Positions 1-5,948 of a DNA stretch of 7,472 nt are shown here, piece after piece; positions within the stretch are counted from its first letter, which is position 1, and each line of letters opens with the position of its first letter. A model generated the notes under the pieces. It saw only the letters and a list, made by a program, of their open reading frames with translations, ran no database searches and was not told the DNA's origin. The stretch lies in contig JAABSK010000118.1 of the NCBI GenBank assembly GCA_011390435.1, forward strand, positions 281 to 7,752, written 5' to 3'. A program made the position numbers and the translations under genes. Source of the stretch: Desulfobacteraceae bacterium. Lineage in GTDB: Bacteria; Desulfobacterota; Desulfobacteria; Desulfobacterales; Desulfobacteraceae.

Positions 1-642
1 ATCGATAAATACAACAATGATCCGGATATCCATGGTATTCTGGTTCAGCTGCCGCTGCCCAAACATATTGATGACAAAAAAGTGCTCAATGCCATCAATC
101 CGGACAAAGATGTTGATGCATTTCATCCGGTGAACGTGGGCCGTCTGATGATCGGTGGTGACGAAGCCAGGTTCCTGCCCTGCACACCTGCGGGTATTCA
201 GGAAATGATTGTGCGCTCCGGCACTGAGACTTCTGGTGCCGAGGTGGTGGTTGTGGGAAGATCCAACATTGTTGGAAAACCCATTGCCATGATGATGGCT
301 CAAAAAGGTGTGGGTGCAAATGCAACCGTAACCATTGTTCATACCCGGACAAAAGATCTGGCATCTCACTGCAAACGTGCAGATATCCTGATCGTTGCAG
401 CAGGCGTACCAGACCTGGTGAAACCTGAGTGGATCAAGCCGGGCTCAACCGTCATCGATGTTGGCGTGAACCGGGTGGGCATGAATGAAAAAACCGGGAA
501 AGCCATTTTGAAGGGTGATGTTGATTTTGATGCAGCCAAGGAAATTGCCGGCAAAATTACACCGGTTCCCGGCGGCGTAGGACCGATGACCATTGCGATG
601 CTCATGAAAAATACGCTCAGATCAGCTCAGTTCAGCCTCTAA
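1..642 (+). CDS. folD: Bifunctional methylenetetrahydrofolate dehydrogenase / methenyltetrahydrofolate cyclohydrolase FolD (5'-truncated by window edge)
   Basis: Cytosolic enzyme that interconverts 5,10-methylene-, 5,10-methenyl- and 10-formyl-tetrahydrofolate, usually using NADP. The reading frame is open from base 1 and encodes 213 residues up to TAA at 640-642. The true start lies upstream; the GTG at 82 is an internal Val codon, because the protein already matches FolD before it (GILVQLPLP at visible residues 12-20). Visible motifs are that active-site loop with its Gln (residue 16), [10 protein letters not shown] (34-43) with the conserved Asp (39), the Rossmann-type cofactor loop GRSNIVGKP (86-94), and the C-terminal signature [10 protein letters not shown]. 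Compared from memory with E. coli FolD, these residues sit about 82 positions early, so roughly 80 N-terminal residues, including the catalytic Tyr-x3-Lys, are outside the window. In sulfate reducers FolD can also serve the methyl branch of the Wood-Ljungdahl pathway (inference). A strong terminator follows, so it probably ends its own transcript. Confidence 0.97.
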   Translation: MDKYNNDPDIHGILVQLPLPKHIDDKKVLNAINPDKDVDAFHPVNVGRLMIGGDEARFLPCTPAGIQEMIVRSGTETSGAEVVVVGRSNIVGKPIAMMMAQKGVGANATVTIVHTRTKDLASHCKRADILIVAAGVPDLVKPEWIKPGSTVIDVGVNRVGMNEKTGKAILKGDVDFDAAKEIAGKITPVPGGVGPMTIAMLMKNTLRSAQFSL

Positions 643-683
643 AACTGGTTAAGATCATTCATTAACCTGTTTTGTGACAGATA

Positions 684-733
684 AAATCCCCGGCCCGGCA
701 TCTTCTGATGCTGAGCCGGGGATTTGTTTATTC
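684..733 (+). terminator. Intrinsic (Rho-independent) terminator after folD
   Basis: The arms at 684-702 and 707-725 pair over 19 positions with one C/A mismatch and one G-U pair, around a TTCT loop (703-706). The stem base holds an AAATCCCCGG/CCGGGGATTT run, and the right arm leads into a T-rich tract (gatttgtttattcgattttt). It lies 42 nt after the folD stop. This is the clearest terminator in the window and separates folD from the downstream gene cluster. Confidence 0.9.
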
Positions 734-827
734 GATTTTTCTTCTTTACGCATTCTGCGTGATCTTGACCTGTCCTGCCAAATTAAAACCAATCTCCAAT
801 CCTGCTATGGATATTTGTGTGGTCCGG

Positions 828-836
828 TGGTATGAT
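828..836 (+). promoter_or_regulatory. Candidate extended -10 promoter for the acyl-CoA synthetase cluster
   Basis: TGGTATGAT matches the extended -10 pattern TGnTATAAT with one mismatch. No good -35 hexamer lies 16-18 nt upstream, which is tolerable for an extended -10 promoter. A start near 843 would give a leader of about 84 nt before the ATG at 927. A 6-bp inverted repeat (GGATAT 809-814, ATATCC 835-840) brackets and overlaps it. The position between a terminator and the first gene of a long co-directional cluster is right, but the call rests on sequence resemblance alone. Confidence 0.4.
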
Positions 837-926
837 ATCCCATTAATCTACAGGGGTATGTAATTCCCATGACCAACGCAAACAAAAAAATACATTTTAT
901 GATATTAAAGATAAAGGGGGAGAAGA

Positions 927-3053
927 ATGGATAAACTGGATGCGATATTTGCGCCTGAAACCATTGCAGTGATTGGAGCGTCAACGCAGAAAGGAAAGGT
1001 CGGGCACGATATTTTTGCCAATATTCTTTCCGGCGGATTTACAGGGACGCTTTATCCGGTCAATCCAAAGGCAAAATCCGTTCTCAGTGTCAAGTGTTAC
1101 ACCAGCATTGGCAATATTCCGGATCCCATTGATCTGGCAATGATTATCCTGCCGCCCAGGGCAGCGTTGCAGTCGGTAAAAGACTGTATTGCAAAAGGGG
1201 TAAAAGGGATCGTGATCGTGTCGGCAGGGTTTAAGGAAGTGGGGGGAGAAGGCGGAAAAATTGAAAATGAAATCAAAGAACTGTGTGCACAGTCCGGGGT
1301 AAGACTTGTGGGGCCGAACTGTCTGGGTGTGATCAATCCATCCCCAAAGGTTTCGCTGAATGCCAGTTTTTCAGCCAGAATGCCCAAGCCGGGGAATGTG
1401 TCGTTCATCTCCCAGAGCGGTGCCTTGTGTACGGCTGTTCTGGATTACGCGGCTGACAAGGGCTTTGGGTTTTCCAAATTCATTTCCATCGGGAATAAGG
1501 CGGATGTGGATGAACTGGATCTGCTGCGGTATTATCACAATGATCCAGATACGGATGTGGTCATGATCTATATGGAGGAGTTGTCCAGGAGTGCGGATGA
1601 ATTCATATCCGAAGTCCGGGAAATGACATCCGGCACCAATCCCACTCACGTGATCGCCATTAAATCCGGGTCATCTGATGCCGGAGCCAGGGCAGCAGCT
1701 TCCCATACCGGTGCCCTGGCCGGATCAGATGCGTTGTACGACGCTATTTTTGCCATGTCCGGTATTCTGCGGTGCGCCACTGTCAATCAGCTGTTTGATT
1801 ATGCCCAGGCTTTTGCCGGCAACAAATATCCCAAGGGCAATCATATTGCGATTATCACCAATGCCGGCGGACCCGGGATTATTGCAACAGATATGAGTGA
1901 GCAGTCTGGATTGAAGCTGGCACGGTTTTCTGATGATACCATCAAGGAGCTGAAAAAATATCTGCCGGCCACTGCCAATTTCCACAACCCGGTAGACGTG
2001 ATCGGAGACGCTGCAAAGGACCGGTATGAAAATACCCTGGCAACCGTGCTGAGCGATGAAGCGGTTGACGGGGCCTTGATCATATTGACGCCCCAGTCCA
2101 TGACCGATGCCATTGGAACAGCTGAAGCCATTGTGAACATTGCTAAAAACAACTTAAAGCCCATTGTTTGTGCGTTCATGGGGGTGGTGGATGTGTCTGA
2201 CGGGGTTAAGCTGCTGCAAAAGAACCGGATCCCGGTGTATCAGTTTCCAGAGAGCGCTGCCAGGGCAATGGGCGCCTTGCGGCTTGGTGTTCAGTGGCTG
2301 TTCAGAAAAATTTTACCTCAGTTTAAATTGACATATGATGTTGAACGGGCAGATCAGATCATTCAGGGATATATCAAAGATGGGAAACGCTTTATCGGAG
2401 AGCTGGACGGAAATGAACTCCTGCAATGCTACGGGTTTAAAACCCTTCCCATGGCACTGGCAAAGGATCCGCATCAGGCGGTAAAAATTGCTGAAGAGAT
2501 CGGTTTTCCTGTGGTCATGAAAATTGTTTCGCCGGAGATTACCCATAAAAGCGAGGCTGGCGGCGTCGTTGTCGGGCTTGAAAATGCCAGCGAAGTCAAG
2601 GAGTCTTTTGAAAGTATCATGAAGCAGGCAAGGGATTATGCGCCTGATGCCCGGCTGGAGGGGGTTCTGGTTCAGAAAATGGCAGCCAAGGGCAAAGAGG
2701 TGATTCTGGGATTGTCCAAGGATCCGGTATTCGGGCATGCTGTCATGTTCGGACTTGGCGGAATTTTTGTGGAGGTTTATAAAGATGTGATTTTCCGGCT
2801 TTCTCCCATTGGGAGGAATTCTGCCCGTCGCATGGTGAGAAGTATCAAAGGATATCCCATTCTCAAAGGGCTCAGAGGAGAGAAACCCTCTGATATTGAA
2901 ACCATTGAAAAACATATCGTATCCCTGAAAGCCATGGCAGACAATCATCCTGTGATCCGGGAGCTGGATATCAATCCCTTGTTCGTTCATGAGGAAGGTC
3001 AGGGCACCACTGTGGCGGATATTGTGATCCGGCTGGATGACGAGGTGATCTGA
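927..3053 (+). CDS. ADP-forming acetate/acyl-CoA ligase, fused alpha-beta subunits (NDP-forming acyl-CoA synthetase family)
   Basis: Predicted cytosolic enzyme that interconverts acyl-CoA + ADP + Pi and acid + CoA + ATP, either conserving energy from acyl-CoA or activating an acid. The 708 residues show the family order: CoA-binding Rossmann domain (about 5-130; VIGAST at 15-20, VGPNCLG at 128-134), a succinyl-CoA-ligase-like domain (about 150-300; FISQSGAL at 160-167) with the expected phospho-acceptor His260 in SHTGALAG, a second ligase domain (about 300-460), and an ATP-grasp domain (about 480-700) with His540 in THKSEAGG, GLGGIFVE at 609-616 and ELDINPL at 679-685. The two His positions fit the two-histidine phosphoryl relay described for archaeal ADP-forming acetyl-CoA synthetases. 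There is no C-terminal GNAT domain, which separates it from the longer PatZ-type lysine acetyltransferases. ATG 927 has a strong Shine-Dalgarno (GGGGGAG, 916-922). The acyl substrate cannot be told from sequence: acetate, propionate, aryl-acetate and branched acids are all possible. The next gene begins 9 nt after this stop codon. Confidence 0.93.
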   Translation: MDKLDAIFAPETIAVIGASTQKGKVGHDIFANILSGGFTGTLYPVNPKAKSVLSVKCYTSIGNIPDPIDLAMIILPPRAALQSVKDCIAKGVKGIVIVSAGFKEVGGEGGKIENEIKELCAQSGVRLVGPNCLGVINPSPKVSLNASFSARMPKPGNVSFISQSGALCTAVLDYAADKGFGFSKFISIGNKADVDELDLLRYYHNDPDTDVVMIYMEELSRSADEFISEVREMTSGTNPTHVIAIKSGSSDAGARAAASHTGALAGSDALYDAIFAMSGILRCATVNQLFDYAQAFAGNKYPKGNHIAIITNAGGPGIIATDMSEQSGLKLARFSDDTIKELKKYLPATANFHNPVDVIGDAAKDRYENTLATVLSDEAVDGALIILTPQSMTDAIGTAEAIVNIAKNNLKPIVCAFMGVVDVSDGVKLLQKNRIPVYQFPESAARAMGALRLGVQWLFRKILPQFKLTYDVERADQIIQGYIKDGKRFIGELDGNELLQCYGFKTLPMALAKDPHQAVKIAEEIGFPVVMKIVSPEITHKSEAGGVVVGLENASEVKESFESIMKQARDYAPDARLEGVLVQKMAAKGKEVILGLSKDPVFGHAVMFGLGGIFVEVYKDVIFRLSPIGRNSARRMVRSIKGYPILKGLRGEKPSDIETIEKHIVSLKAMADNHPVIRELDINPLFVHEEGQGTTVADIVIRLDDEVI

Positions 3054-3061
3054 TCGTTACG

Positions 3062-3670
3062 TTGCATCCAGTCATCCGGCAGGTTCCGGATGCGGCTGCC
3101 GGATTGAGTCCGCAGCAGAAACGTGCCGCACTTTCATGGTTGGCAAGAGAATGCGCCAGGCTGTCTGGGAAATATGCCTGTCGGGAAATTGACAGGTTTC
3201 AAATTTCTGCAAGAGGTGTTCCAATGCCGGTAAAAGGGGTTTTCTGGTCAATCACCCATAAACCAGGGGCTGTCGGCGGAGTGGTTGCTGATTTTCCCGT
3301 GGGGATGGATATTGAACAGATCCGGCCGGTGTCCACAAGGGTTTTCAACCGCATTGTCAGCAGTCGGGAAGCAGTACAGTTTGCCGGTCAGGATGCAAAC
3401 CTGCTTTTCTTCCGGGCGTTTACAGCAAAGGAGGCGGTATTGAAAATGCTGGCCATCGGTCTTAAAGGGCTGGAGCAGGTTACCATTTCATCCGTGGAAA
3501 ATGAAAAAAATATGGTGATCCAGTATCTGGATCACCAATATGGGGTTGAAAATTTTTATTTTGGCAGTTACCTTGCAACGATAACTCAAAAACACTGTAA
3601 AGTCCACTGGACAATAGAACAGACTATTCAAGGAGAACACACATGGAAGAGGGAAACGGATTTATCATGA
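3062..3670 (+). CDS. 4'-phosphopantetheinyl transferase, Sfp-type superfamily
   Basis: Predicted to move the phosphopantetheine arm of CoA onto a conserved Ser of a carrier protein (acyl, peptidyl or aryl carrier). Of its 202 residues the diagnostic ones are VGMDIEQIR (80-88; Mg-binding Asp83 and Glu85) and FTAKEAVLKML (120-130; Glu124 and Lys128), with an upstream WSITHKPG (62-69) in the place of the family's His motif. The length suits Sfp/EntD-like enzymes rather than the roughly 120-residue AcpS. No ATG is available at the N-terminus: the frame opens only at 3041, after an in-frame TGA at 3038-3040. TTG 3062 is the chosen start, 8 nt after the previous gene. GAGGTGATC (3042-3050) is an excellent anti-16S match but lies rather far from TTG 3062; CTG 3050 or TTG 3104 are alternatives. 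No carrier protein or synthase gene is present in the window, so its target is unknown; it may serve fatty acid synthesis or a secondary pathway. It overlaps the next gene by 28 nt. Confidence 0.85.
   Translation: MHPVIRQVPDAAAGLSPQQKRAALSWLARECARLSGKYACREIDRFQISARGVPMPVKGVFWSITHKPGAVGGVVADFPVGMDIEQIRPVSTRVFNRIVSSREAVQFAGQDANLLFFRAFTAKEAVLKMLAIGLKGLEQVTISSVENEKNMVIQYLDHQYGVENFYFGSYLATITQKHCKVHWTIEQTIQGEHTWKRETDLS
3630..3635 (+). promoter_or_regulatory. Shine-Dalgarno inside the PPTase 3' end that sets the DUF1844 start
   Basis: AAGGAG ends 7 nt before ATG 3643. It is one of the best ribosome-binding sites in the window and lies wholly in PPTase coding sequence. It decides between ATG 3643 and the in-frame ATG 3667, which has no purine-rich element at proper distance. 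Confidence 0.75.
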
Positions 3671-3951
3671 AGAATGATGCGTCTTCAGATCCCAAAAGCC
3701 CGTTGCCGAAAATCGATTTTTCAAGCTTTATTCTGTCTTTGTATTCATCCGGGCTGGTTCACCTGGGCAAGGTTGAAGATCCGTCAACCGGAAAAACAGG
3801 GGTTAACCTGGATCTGGCACGGCACACCATTGACATGATTGCCATGCTCGAGGAAAAAACCCGCGGCAATCTGAATACAGAAGAGCAGAACCTGCTCAAG
3901 GCCCTGCTCAGTGAAATCCGGCTGAATTATGTTGAGGCAAAAAAAGCGTGA
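3643..3951 (+). CDS. DUF1844 family protein of unknown function
   Basis: A 102-residue soluble protein with no signal peptide or membrane segment. A variable, polar N-terminus (1-22) precedes the block I recognise as DUF1844: IDFSSFILSLYSSGLVHLG (24-42), a DPSTGK turn (46-51), NLDLARHTIDMIAMLEEKT (54-72), GNLNTEEQNLL (74-84) and a final helix rich in Leu, Arg and Tyr. The pattern suggests a small helical domain. No catalytic motif is visible and the function is unknown. ATG 3643 is preceded by AAGGAG at 3630-3635 with ideal spacing, which makes this start preferable to the in-frame ATG at 3667 even though it lies inside the PPTase gene. Its stop overlaps the ispE start (GTGA, 4 nt), so translation is probably coupled on both sides. 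Position and dose control suggest a helper to envelope, isoprenoid or translation genes, but that is only inference. Confidence 0.88.
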   Translation: MEEGNGFIMKNDASSDPKSPLPKIDFSSFILSLYSSGLVHLGKVEDPSTGKTGVNLDLARHTIDMIAMLEEKTRGNLNTEEQNLLKALLSEIRLNYVEAKKA

Positions 3952-4829
3952 TCCTGACCTGCCAGTCTTTTGCAAAAATCAATCTGTTTTTGAAGATTAC
4001 AGGAAAGCGATCAGATGGATATCATGAACTGTCCACTTTGATGACACAGATCAATCTGCATGATGATCTGTATATGGATTTTGATTCATCCGGGATTTCA
4101 GTGGTCTGTGATGCACCAGGAGTGCCTGAAGATGACTCAAACCTTGCCCATAGAGCAGCTGACCTTTTTTTTGACCGTGCCGGGAGTGTTAAAGCCATTA
4201 CATCCAGCCAGCGGGTCCAGATCCGCTTGCACAAGCGAATCCCGGCAGGAGGGGGGCTGGGTGGCGGCAGCTCCAATGCTGCAACTGTTTTGATGGCGCT
4301 GAATAATCACTTTGGCAGCCCGTTCTCAAAAAAGGAACTGATGGCAATGGGGCTTGAACTGGGGACGGATGTTCCGTTTTTCATTTTTGGCAGGGCTGCC
4401 TTGGCAACAGGGGTGGGAGAAAGACTTGAACCTGTGCCTGATTTGCGGCCTTACCACCTGGTGCTGTGTGATCCTGGCGTGCCTTCGTGCACTGCCAGTG
4501 TCTATAAAAATATGGATTTTAGATTGACATTAAAGCCGGAATATAATAAGAATACTGGTTTAAATGTGCTGATACGGGAAGAGAATTTTGATATCAGAAG
4601 CTTGATGCATAACGATCTTGAGGCACCAGCCTGCAGGCTATATCCTGAGATCAGAGAGGCAAAAGAAGAGATGGGCGCTCTGTTGTGTGCAGATGTCTAT
4701 ATGACAGGAAGCGGTTCTTCTCTTTTTGCTCTTTTTTCACGGCGTGAAGATGCAATGACTGGATATCAAAAGCTTTTGGATGCCTGGCGTCATACCGGCA
4801 AAAGGGTTTTTTTTTCCTCGTTTCGCTGA
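3948..4829 (+). CDS. ispE: 4-diphosphocytidyl-2-C-methyl-D-erythritol kinase IspE
   Basis: Cytosolic GHMP-superfamily kinase that phosphorylates the 2-hydroxyl of CDP-methylerythritol with ATP in the non-mevalonate (MEP) route to IPP and DMAPP, feeding quinone, undecaprenyl-phosphate and hopanoid-type lipids. The 293 residues have the usual family length. Visible features: AKINLFLKITGKRSDGYHEL (9-28) with Lys10 and His26; the glycine-rich ATP loop PAGGGLGGGSSNAA (99-112); GTDVPFF (139-145) with catalytic Asp141; and the third GHMP motif TGSGSSLFALF (253-263). Lys10, His26 and Asp141 fall at the numbers I recall for E. coli IspE, which supports the GTG start at 3948. That start overlaps the DUF1844 stop by 4 nt (GTGA), with GAGG at 3934-3937 as ribosome-binding site. 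The segment coding residues 184-215 is noticeably AT-rich and corresponds to a variable loop. The gene ends in a nine-T run (4807-4815). tRNA-Gln begins 18 nt after its stop. Confidence 0.97.
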   Translation: MILTCQSFAKINLFLKITGKRSDGYHELSTLMTQINLHDDLYMDFDSSGISVVCDAPGVPEDDSNLAHRAADLFFDRAGSVKAITSSQRVQIRLHKRIPAGGGLGGGSSNAATVLMALNNHFGSPFSKKELMAMGLELGTDVPFFIFGRAALATGVGERLEPVPDLRPYHLVLCDPGVPSCTASVYKNMDFRLTLKPEYNKNTGLNVLIREENFDIRSLMHNDLEAPACRLYPEIREAKEEMGALLCADVYMTGSGSSLFALFSRREDAMTGYQKLLDAWRHTGKRVFFSSFR

Positions 4830-4847
4830 AACATGTGTTTAATGTTC

Positions 4848-4922
4848 TGGGGCGTCGTCAAGTGGTAAGACACAGGGTTTTGATCCCTGCATTCAGAGGT
4901 TCGAATCCTCTCGCCCCAGCCA
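4848..4922 (+). tRNA. tRNA-Gln, anticodon UUG, CCA encoded
   Basis: The full cloverleaf can be drawn. The acceptor stem TGGGGCG (4848-4854) pairs with CGCCCCA (4912-4918). A short D arm closes with GTC (4857-4859) and GAC (4869-4871). The anticodon stem CAGGG (4873-4877) pairs with CCCTG (4885-4889) around loop TTTTGAT, placing anticodon TTG at 4880-4882. The T stem AGAGG (4895-4899) pairs with CCTCT (4907-4911) around TTCGAAT. The discriminator is G4919 and CCA is encoded at 4920-4922. It reads CAA and, by wobble, CAG codons. It lies 18 nt after ispE and 33 nt before prs with no visible terminator or strong promoter between, so it may be cut from a longer mRNA by RNases P and E or similar. 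Confidence 0.97.
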
Positions 4923-4955
4923 TATTTTTATAATTGAAGATAAAGAGATTTTGAT

Positions 4956-5894
4956 ATGAACCGCTTGTCAATTTTTGCTGGAAATTCCAATACGGCTCTT
5001 GCAGAAAAAATTTCCGAGTTTCTGGCAAAACCATTGGGAAGGTTAAAAGTCAACCGTTTCAGCGATGGGGAAACCCAGGTTGAAATCCATGAAAATGTCC
5101 GAAAGCAGGAAATTTTTGTAATTCAATCCACGTGTAACCCTGTGAATGATAATTTGGTTGAGCTTCTTCTTCTGATTGATGCGTTTAAGCGCTCTTCTGC
5201 CAGCCGGATTACCGCTGTTATTCCATATTTCGGGTATTCACGTCAGGATAAAAAAGTGGCGCCACGGGTTCCCATCAGTGCAAAAATGGTTGCAGATCTT
5301 TTGGAAACCACCGGAGTTCACCGGGTGATTACCATGGATCTTCATGCCGGGCAGATTCAGGGTTTTTTTAATTGCCCTGTGGATAATCTGTATGCTGCTC
5401 CGGTGATCATTAATGACATTAAAACCCGATATACGGAAGACCTGGTTGTTGTATCACCAGACGCCGGCGGGGTTGAACGGGCACGCGCTTATGCCAAACG
5501 GCTTGACGCCAGCCTGGCCATTGTGGACAAACGGCGGAGTGCGCCCAATCAGGCCAAGGCCATGGCCATTATCGGTGATGTCAAGGGAAAAACAGCGATC
5601 GTTCTGGATGATATGGTGGATACGGCAGGAACACTCACCGAAGCTGCCAGTGTTATTGTTGAAAATGGTGCGCGGGCGGTCCATGCATACTGCACACATC
5701 CTGTTCTTTCAGGACCGGCCATCGAGCGCATCAGTAAATCAGCGTTAAGTTCGCTTGTGGTTACAGATACCATTCCCTTATCAGAAGCGGCACGGCAGTG
5801 TGACAAGATCGAGACATTGTCCATCGCCAATTTGGTGGCAGAGGCAATCATGCGCAGTTACAGGGGTGATTCTGTAAATTCTTTGTTTATATAA
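4956..5894 (+). CDS. prs: Ribose-phosphate pyrophosphokinase (PRPP synthetase, class I)
   Basis: Makes 5-phosphoribosyl-1-diphosphate from ribose-5-phosphate and ATP, the precursor of purines, pyrimidines, NAD, His and Trp. The 312 residues match the usual bacterial length (about 315). Visible motifs are NRFSDGETQVEI (33-44), the ATP-binding PYFGYSRQDKK (90-100), MDLHAGQIQGFF (127-138) with the metal and ATP contact His130, VSPDAGGVERA (166-176), the flexible catalytic loop DKRRSAPNQA (191-200) and the PRPP-binding loop VLDDMVDTAGTL (216-227). The family forms hexamers, needs Mg and phosphate, and is inhibited by ADP. ATG 4956 is preceded by a modest ribosome-binding site (AAAGAGA, 4942-4948). 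It sits downstream of tRNA-Gln and 54 nt before rplY. Confidence 0.98.
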   Translation: MNRLSIFAGNSNTALAEKISEFLAKPLGRLKVNRFSDGETQVEIHENVRKQEIFVIQSTCNPVNDNLVELLLLIDAFKRSSASRITAVIPYFGYSRQDKKVAPRVPISAKMVADLLETTGVHRVITMDLHAGQIQGFFNCPVDNLYAAPVIINDIKTRYTEDLVVVSPDAGGVERARAYAKRLDASLAIVDKRRSAPNQAKAMAIIGDVKGKTAIVLDDMVDTAGTLTEAASVIVENGARAVHAYCTHPVLSGPAIERISKSALSSLVVTDTIPLSEAARQCDKIETLSIANLVAEAIMRSYRGDSVNSLFI

Positions 5895-5935
5895 ATATAG
5901 TTGACAGGGTTTTGGCACAAAAATAGTGCAAAAAC

Positions 5936-5940
5936 GGAGG
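5936..5940 (+). promoter_or_regulatory. Shine-Dalgarno that sets the rplY TTG start
   Basis: GGAGG is placed 8 nt before TTG 5949. If translation began at TTG 5901 this perfect site would be buried in the coding region, so it argues for the 215-residue protein. Confidence 0.8.
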
Positions 5941-5948
5941 AAAAAACG

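Noticed and set aside
82..642. folD starting at GTG 82
   Set aside because: Clear FolD sequence (GILVQLPLP and preceding residues) continues upstream to base 1, so the gene is truncated by the window and 82 is an internal Val codon.
2313..2990. A 225-codon open frame on the minus strand inside the acyl-CoA ligase gene
   Set aside because: It lies wholly antisense to a strongly supported gene, shows no recognisable family or ribosome-binding site, and its composition is what reverse translation of the ligase produces.
4524..4547. Consensus TTGACA (4524-4529) and TATAAT (4542-4547) inside ispE, which might be a promoter for tRNA-Gln and prs
   Set aside because: The spacer is only 12 nt, too short for sigma70; at 17-18 nt spacing the -10 candidates are weak. 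The segment is simply AT-rich coding sequence for a variable loop.
5913..5930. Sigma54-like TGGCAC...TGC element before rplY
   Set aside because: The GG and GC dinucleotides are 14 nt apart instead of the required 12, and sigma54 control of a ribosomal protein gene is unlikely.
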